A DNA stretch of 64,000 nucleotides, taken from Crotophaga sulcirostris. Taxonomy: Eukaryota; Chordata; Aves; Cuculiformes; Crotophagidae. The DNA lies in the NCBI GenBank assembly GCA_013397455.1, contig VYZB01000529.1, positions 35,142 through 99,141 on the forward strand, read 5' to 3'. The position numbers and the translations under genes were made by a program. Shown piece by piece: positions 34,507 to 47,600 of the stretch (positions are counted from its first letter, which is position 1; every line of letters starts with the position of its first letter). The notes under the pieces are model-generated. The model was given only the letters and a program-made list of their open reading frames with translations, did not search any database and was not told where the DNA came from.

Positions 34507-34535
34507 TTTTTTTTTTGTGTGTATATATATATATA
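34507..34535. repeat. Compound simple repeat T(n)-(GT)n-(AT)n
   Basis: A T10 run passes into GTGTGT and then ATATATATATATAT, with no sign of function. It lies in intron 9. Confidence 0.85.
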
Positions 34536-34831
34536 ATGTGTATACTTAAAATCAGTATTTCTAAATGTATTTTGCTTAAATTTTGCAACACTTGTGGCTG
34601 TTCCATTTGTTCAACTAAGCACCTAGTCCTCCCGTGAAACCTGACAAGTTTTTAGTTTCCATGATAACATCTGACAAATTCTTCAAGCTAATAAGGTGCA
34701 GGATAGAAAAGTATTTTCCTTTTATTTCCTTAGAATTGGCTGCCTTTAATATTATGGAATACCTCCTTCATTTTTGTTTATGACAGAAGACCATTAGCAG
34801 TTGGAGCCACAGTGTTTGTGTTTACTACTTG

Positions 34832-34845
34832 TTTTTTTTTTTTTT
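34832..34845. repeat. Poly-T tract (14 T)
   Basis: An uninterrupted T run followed by GGTTTG, inside intron 9. It is a simple repeat. Confidence 0.8.
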
Positions 34846-35886
34846 GGTTTGTTTGTATTCCTGCTTGCTTTTGGTTCTATGTTGTTTTTTTTTTAATCTT
34901 CTAAGCTCTGTCAAGTTTCATACTTTTTTTAAGTGTTTCTTTTTCGAACTATATTGAACTTCAGTAATTTACACTGGCCTTGGTTTGAGTTAAATAAATG
35001 TTGCTAAAGTGTATGAATTAAACTGGTACAGTTTCTGAGATCAGTCAAGATTGAACTAAGCCTAGGCTGTTCTGTCTGTATCCATCCTTGATGTAAAATG
35101 TGGCTTTATCTTCCATCCAAAGAATGCTGGTCTTCAGTTCACTTCATAATTTTCCATGTAGCAATAAACTAAACATGGGAACTTCAAGTTTTCTTTAGTG
35201 CTGAAAAACTGTATTTCAGCAAGTAAGTTTCAAAATGGAATAGGCTGCTAATTGATTCTCCTTTAAAGCATTCCGTTCCTCTCTGGCAGTTCCTGCTTGT
35301 TAGAAAAGCAGAATATAAAGAAGATTTCTATTGGAAAGAAGAATGAACTGAATAGTTGTCTACCTTTTAATTGGATCCAAGGCCTAATAAGGACACTAAC
35401 AAATGCTATTATTTGGAAATTAAGTATTCAAAGAAGTCTTTGAACAGTGATTAAAATCTTAAAACAACACTGAAAAGAGTATACAGTGAGGAGATAGGCT
35501 GAACAGTGAGTTGCATGATGAGTATTTGCCTAATACTAAAGCAATTTTTTTCATGTATGCAAAATAATTTGTATCTCAGCCTGTGTTTTTCTTTGTATTC
35601 AAGAGGCTAAAAAGCAAACTGCCTTCTCTAATAAATGACTCTAAAGCATCGTTCTTCCTATTCAGAGAATGAAAAATCCAAAATATGTCTGGCATTAATC
35701 ATTATGAATGTACACAAACTGTACTGCGCCCAGTTTTCATTTGAAATGCGATTTTCTTTGCAGTAAAGTAATTCAAAGAATATACCAAACTGAAATTTGA
35801 TTTCAAGTCACTTTAGGGCTATTTCAACAAAACATTTAAAAAATATTAGATCTTCATGCATGTGTGTCTTGGTATTTTTGCTACAG

Positions 35887-35969
35887 GAGATATCCCACTG
35901 CATGTGAATATACGGGAGACATGTGATTCAGGACAGCCTGTTGTGATCTCGCATCCTCAAAGCGATGCT
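35887..35969 (+). CDS. NUBPL: NUBPL coding exon 10
   Basis: This 83-base exon follows TTTTTGCTACAG and ends before GTAAGT. Its first two bases complete Gly272; 27 codons follow, [20 protein letters not shown] then SHPQSDA, matching human residues 273-299. LG.IPL...IRE..D.G.P is characteristic of the C-terminal part of Mrp/Ind1 proteins. In people, a branch-point variant upstream of this exon (c.815-27T>C) causes its skipping and complex I deficiency, so it is a functionally essential exon. Confidence 0.97.
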
Positions 35970-38900
35970 GTAAGTTTGGTGCACTGTGCTTCAGACAACA
36001 AAAAACCCTCCCCTAGGAGTGAATGGAGAATGCTTCTTGTTATTGCTCTTTGAAAAGATATATGTATGTGAATGTAACTTAGGGAAGTAAAGCAAAAAAA
36101 GGTGGTATCATCAAGTAACTCAGACCCTTAATTTTGTAATGGTGATCGTCCGTTCCGCTTCTGTGGGTGTGTTTGTGTTTAATTAGTCTGAATGATTGAG
36201 AACAGTGAAGATTTGATCCAGGTTCTGGCATGTCTCAAGGTCAGTGTCAAGCCTCATGAGACCTTGCAGCTAAAGTCAGTCCTCTAAAACTGTCAGTTGA
36301 ATCTTTGGTAGTTGAGCCTGGAAACTGTCAAAGTGTTCTATCCAAAGATGTTTGGAACAAAACCTGCATGTTGTCAGTACCTGGGTTGTTTTCAGCAGGA
36401 AGTGGAGCAATTTACACACAAGAGGAAATGGATTGTTTCATGTATTTACCAGAATATTTTATTGCCAAAGGAATATATGAGTTATTGAGGTGGTGGAAGT
36501 CAAATATGAAAATCTGTAAAGAAAAGTAGTTGCATCTGTAAAACTTCCTGACTAGTATTTTCTTTGTCCTCTGCAGAAGTTTGCCTTCTGGGCTCTGTAG
36601 GGTATGGTGTTTTCTGCCAAATTGTGTTTATGCAGTATGTGGCACGATGCAGCCTCGCTCTTGGCTGCTGCTTAGGTGTGTGATTAATGCTGATAATACT
36701 TGGTAGAATCAATTAGTGATAAGGTAGAATGTATCTACAGTACATTTTATTATGGATAGCTTTTCTGCTATCGTGATTGCTAAGCACATACTGAAATAAT
36801 TTTTCCTTTCCACTCTCTTAAAAGAAAGAAAAAAAAGAGGGGGGATTAACAGTGTTAATCCAGTGTTATTAAAATACTCAGGATTCTGGAGGAATGGTGA
36901 CAGACTCAGAATTGTAATACATCAATTTGATTTGAAAGGCATGCAGCAGCACTATGGCACACTGATTTCTAGCTGCAGAATTTTTGCTATGCTTGGGCAA
37001 GGCCTATGCTGATCCTCTGTGAAATAATGTAGTGATCTTGAATCTGGATCCTTTTGAAAAGGAATCGTTCTAATCAATGTGGAAGTTTCTATCTGGGGAG
37101 TTTGATCAGCAGTGCAAAGGTTTGAATGGATGAATGGCTTAGGTCAAAGTTGAAGCAAAACAGCTGAGCAAACTAAGATGGAAGGCTCACAACTCACAGT
37201 ATCTGAAATCTATAGTAACCAAGAGTCTGTAGCCTGCAGGACTATCAGCCTAAAAATTCAGACATGTAGGATAGCATTCACAAAATTAAAAAAGACAAGA
37301 AAGTCTGTTGTGTTGCCATCTGTTCCTTCTTGGAACCTCTTGGTAATGAAAGGAGGAGTTATAAGCACCATTTATGACAATTAAGTTAAATATGAAGAGC
37401 AATAAAGATTGACAAATATGTGTGACTCTGGGGAAAACTTTTAATATTCTTCTCTGCCATTGTGTCTTTGAGATAATAATTCTCCTCAGAGAATGAGGGT
37501 TTTTTAGATGTCACTAATCTCTACAGAATGAAAAAGAATTTCCCTTTATCCCTGGTTTAATTCTTAGTTTAAAGACAGAGAAAATTATCGTTGTTCTTTT
37601 ATATTTTAAAAGAAAAATTACATTCTTAGCACATAATTCTGGTGGGAGAGGTCATAAAAGGTCAGGTTCTAATCTTTAATACATGACACTCATTGCACGT
37701 TTCTCAAATTAAAATTGTGGCTATTCATGTATGAACAAGTTTTCAGATAGAGGACAGTGTGCACAGAGCTGCTGAAATTATCTTTGCTTTTGTCCCTTAA
37801 ATTTACAGAGGTTTTTATAAATACAAAATTCTGTGCTGTTTTTGTTAGAACACACTTAAAAATCAAATGCAGAATCACAGAACTGAAATAATACCTAGCT
37901 GATTCAAACAGTGGGGAATAAGGGTGGTGATTGACTTCTCAGAAACCCAGCATGCTGTCACACCTTCCAAGCTCTAAAATAAAGGGTGTTTCTAAAAATA
38001 TGTTAGATAATACATTTTTTGCTTACACACCTGCTATGATGTTCAACTTGCTTTGCTGATACATGAAAGTATAGCTCTCACTCTACACTAGAATTTTAAA
38101 ATGTGTAAGCAAACTTGTCTCAATTCATTATTTTAAAGCTTAGATGTAGTTTGTAGAAAAGGGAAGTTTCCTTTTCACAAGCAGCAAGGAAATTACTAAT
38201 AACTAAAACAACTCCTCCAGAATAAGAAAACTACTTGTAGAATTGGGCATGTGTGAACTTAGAAAGTTCCTTCTCAGGGAAGGCACAGGATGTATAAGAC
38301 TTGTCTACTTTGAGGTGCAGCCTCACCTGCTGAGTCCAGGGGGATGATCACTTTCCTAGTCCTGCTGGCCACACTATTTCTGATACAAACGAAGATGCTG
38401 TTGGCCTTCTTGGCCACCTGGGCACACTTCTGACTCTTATTCAACTAACTGTTGACCAGGTTCTTTTCCACTGGGCAGCTTTCCAGCCACTCTTCCCCAG
38501 ATGTGGCCTTGTTGTGATCTAAGTGCAGGATCTGGTACTTGGCCTTGTTAAACCTCATATAATTGATCTCAGCCTGTCAATCCAGCCTTGCCTTGATGGC
38601 ACGGTGGGTTTGTTGCTACCTCGCTGGAGCAGACAGGCTAGCTGAGACTGTTGAGCACCAAACTCCCGTCTGTTTCAAAATCGAAGAAGCTTCGCAAACA
38701 AATACAAAATATGTTTGCTGTGCCAGTGTGTCTACCTTCCAAAAACCAGGGAGTCTTGTTAGGATAGACATTGCAGGGAGCAGACATGCTGGAGGCTGAG
38801 GCAAGCAACACGTGTTATTTCTCATCTTCTTGTCTTGGGAATGAGATAAAAAAAAAATAAAGAATTGTGGAGGAGAGATGATGCACCTCTTACACCACTG

Positions 38901-41900
38901 AGGTTCAGCTTCGATAAGACGGCAGAGAAGTCATGAAAGAATAAAGTTTAGATTTCACCTTCTTCCCCTTCTCTATTATTAAAGACATTTCATGGCAGAA
39001 AGTATGAAGAGGATGGCTGCTTTTGGAAAAAAAATAAACTCTAGGAAACACACAATGGTCAGTTAGTTCCTTAGTATTTTCTTGCCACATATTGTTATGG
39101 AAAACATTTGGAAAAACGCTTTGAGTTCACCCTCTTGTTCCATAAAAATAAAGTGGAGTATATTAAGAAAGCATGGGAATATGAAAGTGTGCAAGTCCAC
39201 TGAATCATATAGAGCTTAGAGTGTTGGATTCCCAGATCACACAGCCTTTTGCAGCTATATGCAAACTTATGTGCACTCTGGTAAAGAATTTATGACTTGA
39301 GTAGAAGAGCCAAACTTGTCCTGGAGCAAAGAAACCAGGACCTGTGGGTGGAAAACATGCTTAATGTCATCCTGTGCAGCCTGTGATAAAGACCAGTGTA
39401 TGATACAAACCACACTTAATTCTTGGGGGAGGTTCTGCTGCTGTTTAGTTCACATTTAACAGTGTGAAATGTGTTCAGCCCTCTTTCAGATTTCAAATAC
39501 TCATATATATTGGTGAAAGGTTTTGAGGCTGGTAAATTGCACGCAGATCTATAAGGGGAGAGAAAAAGCACAGTCAGGTGGAAAGCAGAGGCACAAAGTA
39601 TCAGCCCTCTGACACAACAGAGGAAAGTAAGTCTGGTTAAAAAATCCCTTTTCAATTAAATTAGAATTGTTATGGACATTACTGTGGTATTATTATCCAA
39701 AGAGACAGGTGAAGTTTTTGTTCAGTAAGACTCTATGAAGGGTGATGTGTGTGTAGAGTGAAAATGTACTGCCTTTTAAAGCTTGCCAAAAACTAGTTGG
39801 AGAAAAATTGAAGTAGTGGTAGCAAATAATGTTTACTGTTTAGCTGTCATCAATAATTCTATTTAAAGAGTGGTGTTTCTAGGGTATGATATCCTTAAAA
39901 GAAAGTCAGACCCTGAAGAACACTACATGATACAGTTTTATAGCATGCTTTATCATCAAGGCTTCCTTTGAATGGTCACAGTACATTTGGTATGTGTAGG
40001 TTTGAACCCTTCATTCAAAATGTAGGTAGTACAGTATCAGTCCCTCGCTTTTGCTTCAGTCTGCTGAAGGAAATGCTGCATGATAGGATAGTCTGTTTGG
40101 AGGACTGCATTTGAATTGCACTGTGCTACTTGACTGTGTTTTCTGGGCAGGGTGTCTTTTTTGATGTAGGTAATGACACCTGAGTGATGTACATGCATAA
40201 TGTCACCTTGGGGCTAGCAGTTTTCCCCAGCTGAGGCTCCCTCAGAGGATGGCTTGGCTTTTGTAACTGCTCATATATAGGATTAACAGGAAATTTCCCA
40301 TAAGCACTAAGGATTTCTTTTGAGGTATTAGATTCAAGAAGCATCTAGATTACTTACCCATCTTCTCCATTTTGTGTTCTAATTCATGGATCGACTTTTA
40401 TCCTATCATTAAGTCCCCTTTCCAGGCTGAGACTTCATTGCAGGAATTGCCAGTACTTGCAAAGAAAATTCTTATGGTAGAATTGCCCAGAAGAGTACAC
40501 AGTGGGAAAAGCTTTGGGCCTCTTGCAGCAATGAAGAATTTCTCTGGGTGACATGAAGCTTTTATTTGAAGTGGAAGCGTATTTAAAGCTCTGTTTATCA
40601 TCATGCTTTTAGTGCCTTCAGAGTTGACCACAGTAAAATACCGACTTTGGAGGGCAGCTCCAGTCATGCACTGAAGGCTGGAGTTGTGTCAAAGTAAAAA
40701 GCAATTTCCGTGGAAATTAAAGCTATTTAAAAATCTGATTGAACTGGAAAATGGATTGTGGTTGAGCAATGAGAGTGCTAAAAAAGAACAAAAGCTATCA
40801 CCTATCATTATTTTCATGCAGATGGTAGCTAAGTCTAGTATTTGTCCTTGTGATAGTCACTAAATTGTTGCTTATGATTGCTAGTTTCCTTTAGTAATGA
40901 ATAAAGTATAAGCCCCTAAGAGCTCAGTTCAGCAGATTTAAATACCTTATCCTTCCTTGCATGTCTAGTTGCGTCAACAGCATTCAAGATTCAAAACAAT
41001 TGGGACTTGCATAGATTCTTGTATTCTGTGTTTGTGTGGCCTTTGCACTGGACTCTGGAAGCCACTATAGTGAATTGTTTACAGGCTTAGATCAAGCCAA
41101 GCCAGTCCAATCCACGAGAATGGGGCAGAGTTAGCTATGACCTGTATGGTCATTTTGGAGGAATCTTAGCAGTTATGCATACTTCCCTTGTAGGTAAGAT
41201 TTTTAGGGAGAATGAAATGCCACAACTGAAAGGTTCACATTTCTCTAGGATTACCACAGGGCTTAGTTAGGTGAGCTAATAAAAAGACTCGCAGTTTAAA
41301 TCTACTCCATGTCTATTATCCTGTGACAGCGTAATGAGTCAGGATGTTCTGATTTTTTAGGCTAAGTGGGACTTTCACTCTTTTTCCTGGCAATCTTCAT
41401 TAGAAGTTCTCCATTTCTTGCTCTGCAACCTGTGCTGTTATTAGTCACTTCATCGTCTACTGTGCCCTCTCAGTCCTACGGAGGTTTGTGATTTAGAGTC
41501 CTGCACTCTTCTGGCGGTGTTTGTACCAGTGTTTGAGAGGTGAAGAGTTTGTCACATCACCATTATCCAGCTCTTTCGACTCTCTGAATGTTGCCTTCCA
41601 GCTCTACCTCTGCCCACCCCAGTGCACCTCTCAGACCCCATCTGAGCGGTGCTTGTACTGAACTAGTCTGATCTGATTTTAGGGCATTCTGTTTTCGTGT
41701 ATGTTTCTGCTTCATCCTCTTGAAGCAGGGAGAATGTTTAACTTCCAGCCGAATGATATGTTACTGTTAAATATAAAGTTGTCCATCTGCAAAAAATACT
41801 TTCAGAAAGACAGTCTATAAACCATTCCTTTAGAGCTTCCAAACCGTAAAGGGAAAAACTGATCTGTAAAGTTCATTTTTATCCTATCAAAATGAAAATG

Positions 41901-44257
41901 GTTGTGAGTGATGAATAAGAACTTATCCTTCACTTTTTCTCCTCTGGCTTTCCATCCAAAAAGGAAGTAAAAATCCCTCTCCATTTTCAGTTGCAACCTG
42001 TTTTCTTTTGTTCAGTAATGATGGAGTGAACAGCCAAACTGAGCTGTGCTGTCTACAGGTGCCACGTTGAAAAGATCATGAGTAGGAGAATTGATTCAAT
42101 ACACGTAGGGTTGTTTTTATGTAATGAAAGGCATATTGAAATCACTGATATTCCATTTAGACTTTTCAATATGTTGATTCATAGACAGACCATCACTCAT
42201 AGCAGAATGTTCAAAGATAGGAAACTAAGGCTCAAACTAGTTGATTTTGTTAAAGACACGTTACTGGTAGAGTTCCGTATGGGCATGTATGAGGCACTGC
42301 TCTGTTCAACATATAAAGTAGTGATCTAGGAAAATGGAAAAAAAAAGGTTACTTAGCAGGTAAAACTGATTGCTGATAAAATTAGGGCTAGGTGACAATA
42401 GCATGCTGGCTACAAAGAGTAGCACCAGGAACCTCCTCTTATGAAACAACAGATCAGCTACTTTGCAAATGAGAGTTAGAGTACATTGTAAATTGTTGCC
42501 CAGATACTCATTATCAGTGTTTTGGGGGAAAAAAAATAATTTGGCTCTTGACATAAGGCAGCACTTAGACAAGTAATTAAGTCTCCAAAGCAGGATATCT
42601 GGTCACTGCCTGGATGGTTATGGAAGCGTGTGTTCCAGGGACCCTTGCCAATGGCTGGATTTGAATGAGACTCCCTGAATTGCTATTTAGATCAGTTTTA
42701 GCAATGCAGCTAGCCCGTGGTCCTACGTGACTACTACGGCATATGTATGATCCATTGCTGTTGATTATCTTGATTTATGTACAGAACATCTCCTATTTTA
42801 ACTATGTGCAAAACCACTGCCCTATGTTACTATTTCTGCAGCTGCAGGAACAATTTCTATGGAGTATTTATAATTCTGCATACAATTTGGTCAGATTGGG
42901 CCTATTTGGGCCAGATTTTCCATGCAGGTTTTTAATTGACTCATTAAAACACATGAATTGATCTGTGCAAAGTGGGAACTGCCTATGAAGCTCTTCAAGA
43001 TAGTCCAAAATTCCCACCTGGAGTGCTCCTACATCAATTAGTCAAATACTTAACTGCAAAGGCAGCTTGACTGCAATCAATCATTTTATTTCAAGTTGGT
43101 CCATTATCTCATCTAGGCAGGTGGCGAGCTGGGGAGTGGTTAGACCACCCAGGGAATTAATAGCTGAGTGTAGTGGGTGTTGCACACGGGGATGGATGTG
43201 CTACCCAACTGCACTGCAGTTATACCCAAAGGAGAAGTTCAAATTTTGTGCTTGTTACTTAAGTTCTATAGTTCTTGTCACAAAGTCACACATATGGGAG
43301 AAAACAGTTCTAGCTTGGTGTCTGCCTTCTTTACAAACTCAGAAAATTACATTGATTTGGTTTTAAAGTGATGTGAGCACTGAAGACTAGGAAGTTGTTG
43401 AGCTTGGTAAAGGAATTATTTGGTTTCATTTTTGTGGTGGTTCTGTGTTGAACCTTAAGACAGTGGTTTTATACATGTCTCTTGACATTAAATTTGTGAA
43501 TATCTGATGTTAGATTGATCATGGTCCTCACAGTGTCGTGTTTTTAGAGATGTTAAAAGAAGTGTGTTCATTTGGGTCACTCCCAATAGTTTGACAGTTC
43601 TGTGGCCTTCTGCCCTCCTATTTACAGCATGCACTCAAGTGCCACAGGTACTGTGAAAGGGATTTTGCTGTATGAATTCTAGTGTTGTAGAATTAGTTCT
43701 TTCAGATACCCACTTTAGTCTCTTGGAAATATGTCTTTTTTTGAAAATACTTAAATTTTTAATATCCATATGGAAAATTCTGTACTGTAGTCTAGTCTGT
43801 AATGAATTAATTATCTCATTTTTTTTTAATATCATTGCTTTTTCTGAGTTTCTATCCCAGTCCTGTGCACGGTGCATCTCAGTCTTGAGGGTGAGGGAAG
43901 TTTATAACTAATTGTACCTGTGGGACTAGAGTCTCCTTCCTTCTCAACACTTCTCCAGAAGAATATTGATTCTATTTGCTCTTTAAGTTCTATTTGCTGT
44001 TCAGTCAAGTTCTATTCTCAGAATAATATTAAAGTTACATTTTGCCTGCCTCCCCAATATTTTAAGTAATGCTTGTACTAAGTACATATATTAATGCATC
44101 ATTTTTCCACAACACATAACTGGCTAAATTGAACCCATGTATTGCAACGTTTTTTTTTTCTTTGAATGTGTGTGAAAGAACATATGCCTAACAAGATGTG
44201 AAATACTCATTTGAATAGAAAATGAAAGGTGGTAAATATATGTTTCTGTTCCCACAG
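35970..44257 (+). other. NUBPL intron 10
   Basis: This is an 8.3 kb intron. Apart from an internal CR1 fragment at 38311-38592 it is AT-rich sequence in which I recognise nothing. The open frames at 43067-43366 and 42306-42572 have no family resemblance. Confidence 0.7.
38311..38592 (-). mobile_element. CR1 LINE internal fragment without 3' end
   Basis: This is reverse-strand CR1 sequence: TGAGGTGCAGCCTCACC, AGTCCTGCTGGCCACACTAT, TTGGCCTTCTTGGCCACCTG, GCTTTCCAGCCACTCTTCC and GGCCTTGTTAAACCTCATA. It comes from the region upstream of the 3' UTR. Both ends are truncated, so the 3' part was deleted after insertion. The frame is decayed. Confidence 0.92.
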
Positions 44258-44320
44258 GCTAAAGCGTATCTAAAGATAGCTACGGAAATAGTAAGACGAC
44301 TGCCAGCACCTCCTGCTTGA
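44258..44320 (+). CDS. NUBPL: NUBPL terminal coding exon 11 with stop
   Basis: The exon follows TGTTCCCACAG. It encodes AKAYLKIATEIVRRLPAPPA and the stop TGA at 44318-44320. It matches human residues 300-319, ending at exactly the same length. AKAYL.IA.E..RRLP is conserved. The last residues (PAPPA against PSPSE in human) diverge, as expected for a free C-terminal tail. Confidence 0.98.
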   Translation, partial: AKAYLKIATEIVRRLPAPPA

Positions 44321-44630
44321 AGTGTTTATCACTGAAACTTAAAGTGATCTTTTGGTGCGACCAATGCCGAAGAGTCCTGCTACCTAGGTTGCCGTATTTC
44401 TATTCTAAGAACTTTTTTAGGAGTTAATTTACTAGGATTTAAATTACAATTGTGATATTTACTGTTTTTCCAATCATTACTTGGCCATGTCCAAATGGAT
44501 TGGAGTATGCAAAAGACGATAGACAGTTTTTAGCTGCTGGTCTGTAACATCATCAAGCAAGAAGGGATGAAGTACATCTTTCGTGTGTGTTCTGTTTTTA
44601 AGGTCAAGAATAAAAAACAGCCTCTCCGGC
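44321..44630 (+). other. NUBPL: NUBPL 3' UTR (probable extent)
   Basis: This is non-coding sequence after the NUBPL stop. The first good poly(A) signal is AATAAA at 44609-44614, so cleavage is expected at about 44625-44640. Longer forms are possible: further AATAAA or ATTAAA motifs occur in the AT-rich sequence downstream (for example around 45765 and 46720). The endpoint is inferred. Confidence 0.6.
44609..44614 (+). terminator. NUBPL: Candidate poly(A) signal AATAAA of NUBPL
   Basis: A canonical hexamer lies about 290 bases after the stop codon. It is the first AATAAA downstream of the coding end and is followed by more A residues. Position and motif support it; use is not proven. Confidence 0.6.
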
Positions 44631-47600
44631 CAAGCAGGATGATGATAGGGTTGCCAAGGCTAAGTCCTGCTTAAAAAATAACATTTGCAGTACTCTAATT
44701 TCTGTCAGTTTTGGTTCAGCTTTTTACCTGGTTAACTACAAAGCTTTGCAGAATTTTAATAAGCAAATTCAGTTGTGTCACTGCAATAATTTTGTGTGTT
44801 AATCTTTAAAAAAAATATTTAAAGTTCCGCATATACTCTGAAGAGTTCCTGTGATGGATCGTGACCAAATTCATTCATTGTTCAGTAATATTCTATCATG
44901 AGGCAAATCACAGTTTAGTGGAGAATGGATTACATGACCCTGAGGATTCTTTCTTGGCTGCTTTGCATTATAATGGACCCAGAGAGAACACTAGGTAACC
45001 GAGGTCTTCACTGGAAACCAGAGGTTGTGCCTGAGCTCAGTTTGCCAGGGGATGCAAATGATCAGGATAAATTTGTGATTGCATATTCCTATTACAGTGC
45101 AGCAACTTGGAATTTGAATACATTTCTGAAGTAAAAAAAAACTTGGTCTTCCAACTGCATGGTCTTCTGGATTTGGTTTTTTATTGTCTTTTATTTCTAT
45201 GATCTTTATGTTTGTGTTGGTATGTAGAAGTGGAAGAATATGCCTTCAGAGAATGAGCTGCCATTTACAATTAGATGTCTGAGTTGACAGACTTTTTCAC
45301 TTACACAATGAAGTATGGAGTATCTTGAACATACATTGTAACCATAGCATACTGGGCATTTAACCATACTAGGGAGTTCTGCTGTTGACTTCTGCGGAAC
45401 CGAGATTTTCCCTGTACTCCAAATAATTATTCATAATTTTTATGTAGTTGTTTTTTCTTCTTGAAATGATATGACATAGGAAGTTGGTATACTTTTACAT
45501 TAAGAGTGTACCCAGAATTTACATGGAAAGCTAGACACAAATTATGGGTTGCATTTCAAGCTCAGGTGATTTTATAGACATGTAAATTATATAGTCCAAG
45601 GCTGTTGAATTTTTTGCTTCAAGTCAGTCTCTGAACCTCCTTGCCTGCACCCTCCCCCATGAGATCTCACATCAGTGTGCACCTTTTCCAGTAGGATACT
45701 ACCCCAGGCCTGTAGAATTGACACAAGCATTCACCTCCTTTTAGATGTCTAATGTATTTTACAAAAATTAAAGCTGGCTTGGTGTCCTGCCCTTTCATAT
45801 TTTATTGGTAACGTATTGGTTTTTTAAACTGAGTTTTATCTCTACACATATTATTTACTCCCTCTGGTTTACATATTGTAATTGTTAATATCTATGTTTA
45901 TAAGCAATCCTGCAATTGTTTTGGCATAGTATAATTGTGAATTGCAGTGGAAGAACTAGGATTTCTGACTGTTATTTAGCAAAAGACTGTGATACTTTCT
46001 GAACTTTGGTATTTATTATTTTCATTCTGTTAAAAAGAATGTGGCTGACACCTTGTTGACATTGAGACTATGTGGACAATCAGTATACAGATATAATGTT
46101 GTTTGTTTTCCCTTTCTTTCTCATTAATTCGTGGGTTAGTTGAGGGAGAAATTTGCTTTCAAATGTCCTTTTATCTTTAGTCCTTTTTACATTTTTTTTC
46201 CTTTTAATTAAATACTACGACTTTGCCTGTTGAATCTTTCACCTGCAGAACTATTTTGAATGCCTCTATAAAAAAACTGGTTATAATGATTTAATATAGT
46301 TTCTAAGCTATTCTGAAAATTCATATTTAATTAAAATTTTTATGGAAGGATTACACAACCTAGTAGGTGAAACCTGATTTATTGATTAAAAGTTGTCAGT
46401 CATTTAAAATATGTATATATAATTGTACAGAGAAGGTAGGATGTTCCTACTAGTTATCTGCATTTAAAGATAGCAATAGTCAAACTAAATTTAAAATGAG
46501 CACGTTTGCTTTACTGTCCTCTTTCTCGTGAATGAAAAAGTATATCTTTCCCAGCCCTTCTCCTGCAAAGGATATAAAGGACATTAACACACTGTTGTTG
46601 CTACTTAATGTTATAAAAATGCATACTTATATTTTTTATTATGCAGTACATTGTTAAATACATATTAATTCTACTCAACATAATGGATTCGAAATTGTAG
46701 TTCATAAAATCAATGATAAAATAAAAATAAAATCCAGTGATACTGGATTGGGGGTGGTGATGGTTGGATCAGTCGGAGGTTGAGCAGGAGACAGTGGCAT
46801 TTAACCGTAGTTTATAAATACAGATTATAGACTCAACACACAGTGTTGTTTGCTCTTTTCAACTCCAATATTTTACTTTCATCTCTGTGATGCTTTCTAG
46901 TGTACTAGTACATTTTTTCCAGAAATGCTAATCCTAACGATAGGACCTGGCTTTCCTGAGGTTTATCAGTAGATGCTCTTTGCTCAGGAGCTGCAGAGGC
47001 TTACTGCAAAATTACTGTGAGCATGGGTTCCCAGCACAGCATTATTAAAGTCTGTAGCACTGTAAGCTGCAGCTCCATGCTGCAAAATCCCACGGAGGAG
47101 GAGAAAGCAGGTGGAAGACTAGGGAGGTGTGAGACCAAGCAAGTGGGAGGTGGGACAGAGGGGAATGTCAGTGCCAGGTTACCTCCTGTAGAAGGTGATG
47201 GGTGAGATTCCCAGGATCACCTTGCATCACTGTCAGAGTCTTTTCCCTTTCAAGACACAGCTCTTTGTGAAGTGACTGCAGTTGTGTTTGTGGAGAATTC
47301 CTGTGGTTTCTTGGGTGAGGAGTATATGGGCTGTGCCTTAACACAGTGCATTTCTGGGCTTTCACAAGTTTCGATTTTGATGAAACTCAAAGAATATAAA
47401 ATTGTTTGTGACAGTGAAATATTTTGCTATAAAAGTTTTACTGCTGTGCTCAGGTCAGTGTGTTTAGCCTTTGAGACTGTGGTTTGTGCAGTCCTTCAGT
47501 TGTTAAATTTCTCACAACAAATTTTTAATTCTTATTAGAAGTCATGAGATGAAAGTAGTTTGCAAAGCAGTTTATCTCTACCAATTCGATTTGAGTTTAA

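Larger units (their letters stand above)
33041..35886 (+). other. NUBPL intron 9; nothing recognised except simple repeats
   Basis: This is AT-rich intron of 2.8 kb with a T/GT/AT simple repeat at about 34507-34535 and a T14 run at 34832-34845. No exon or mobile element is seen. Confidence 0.7.
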
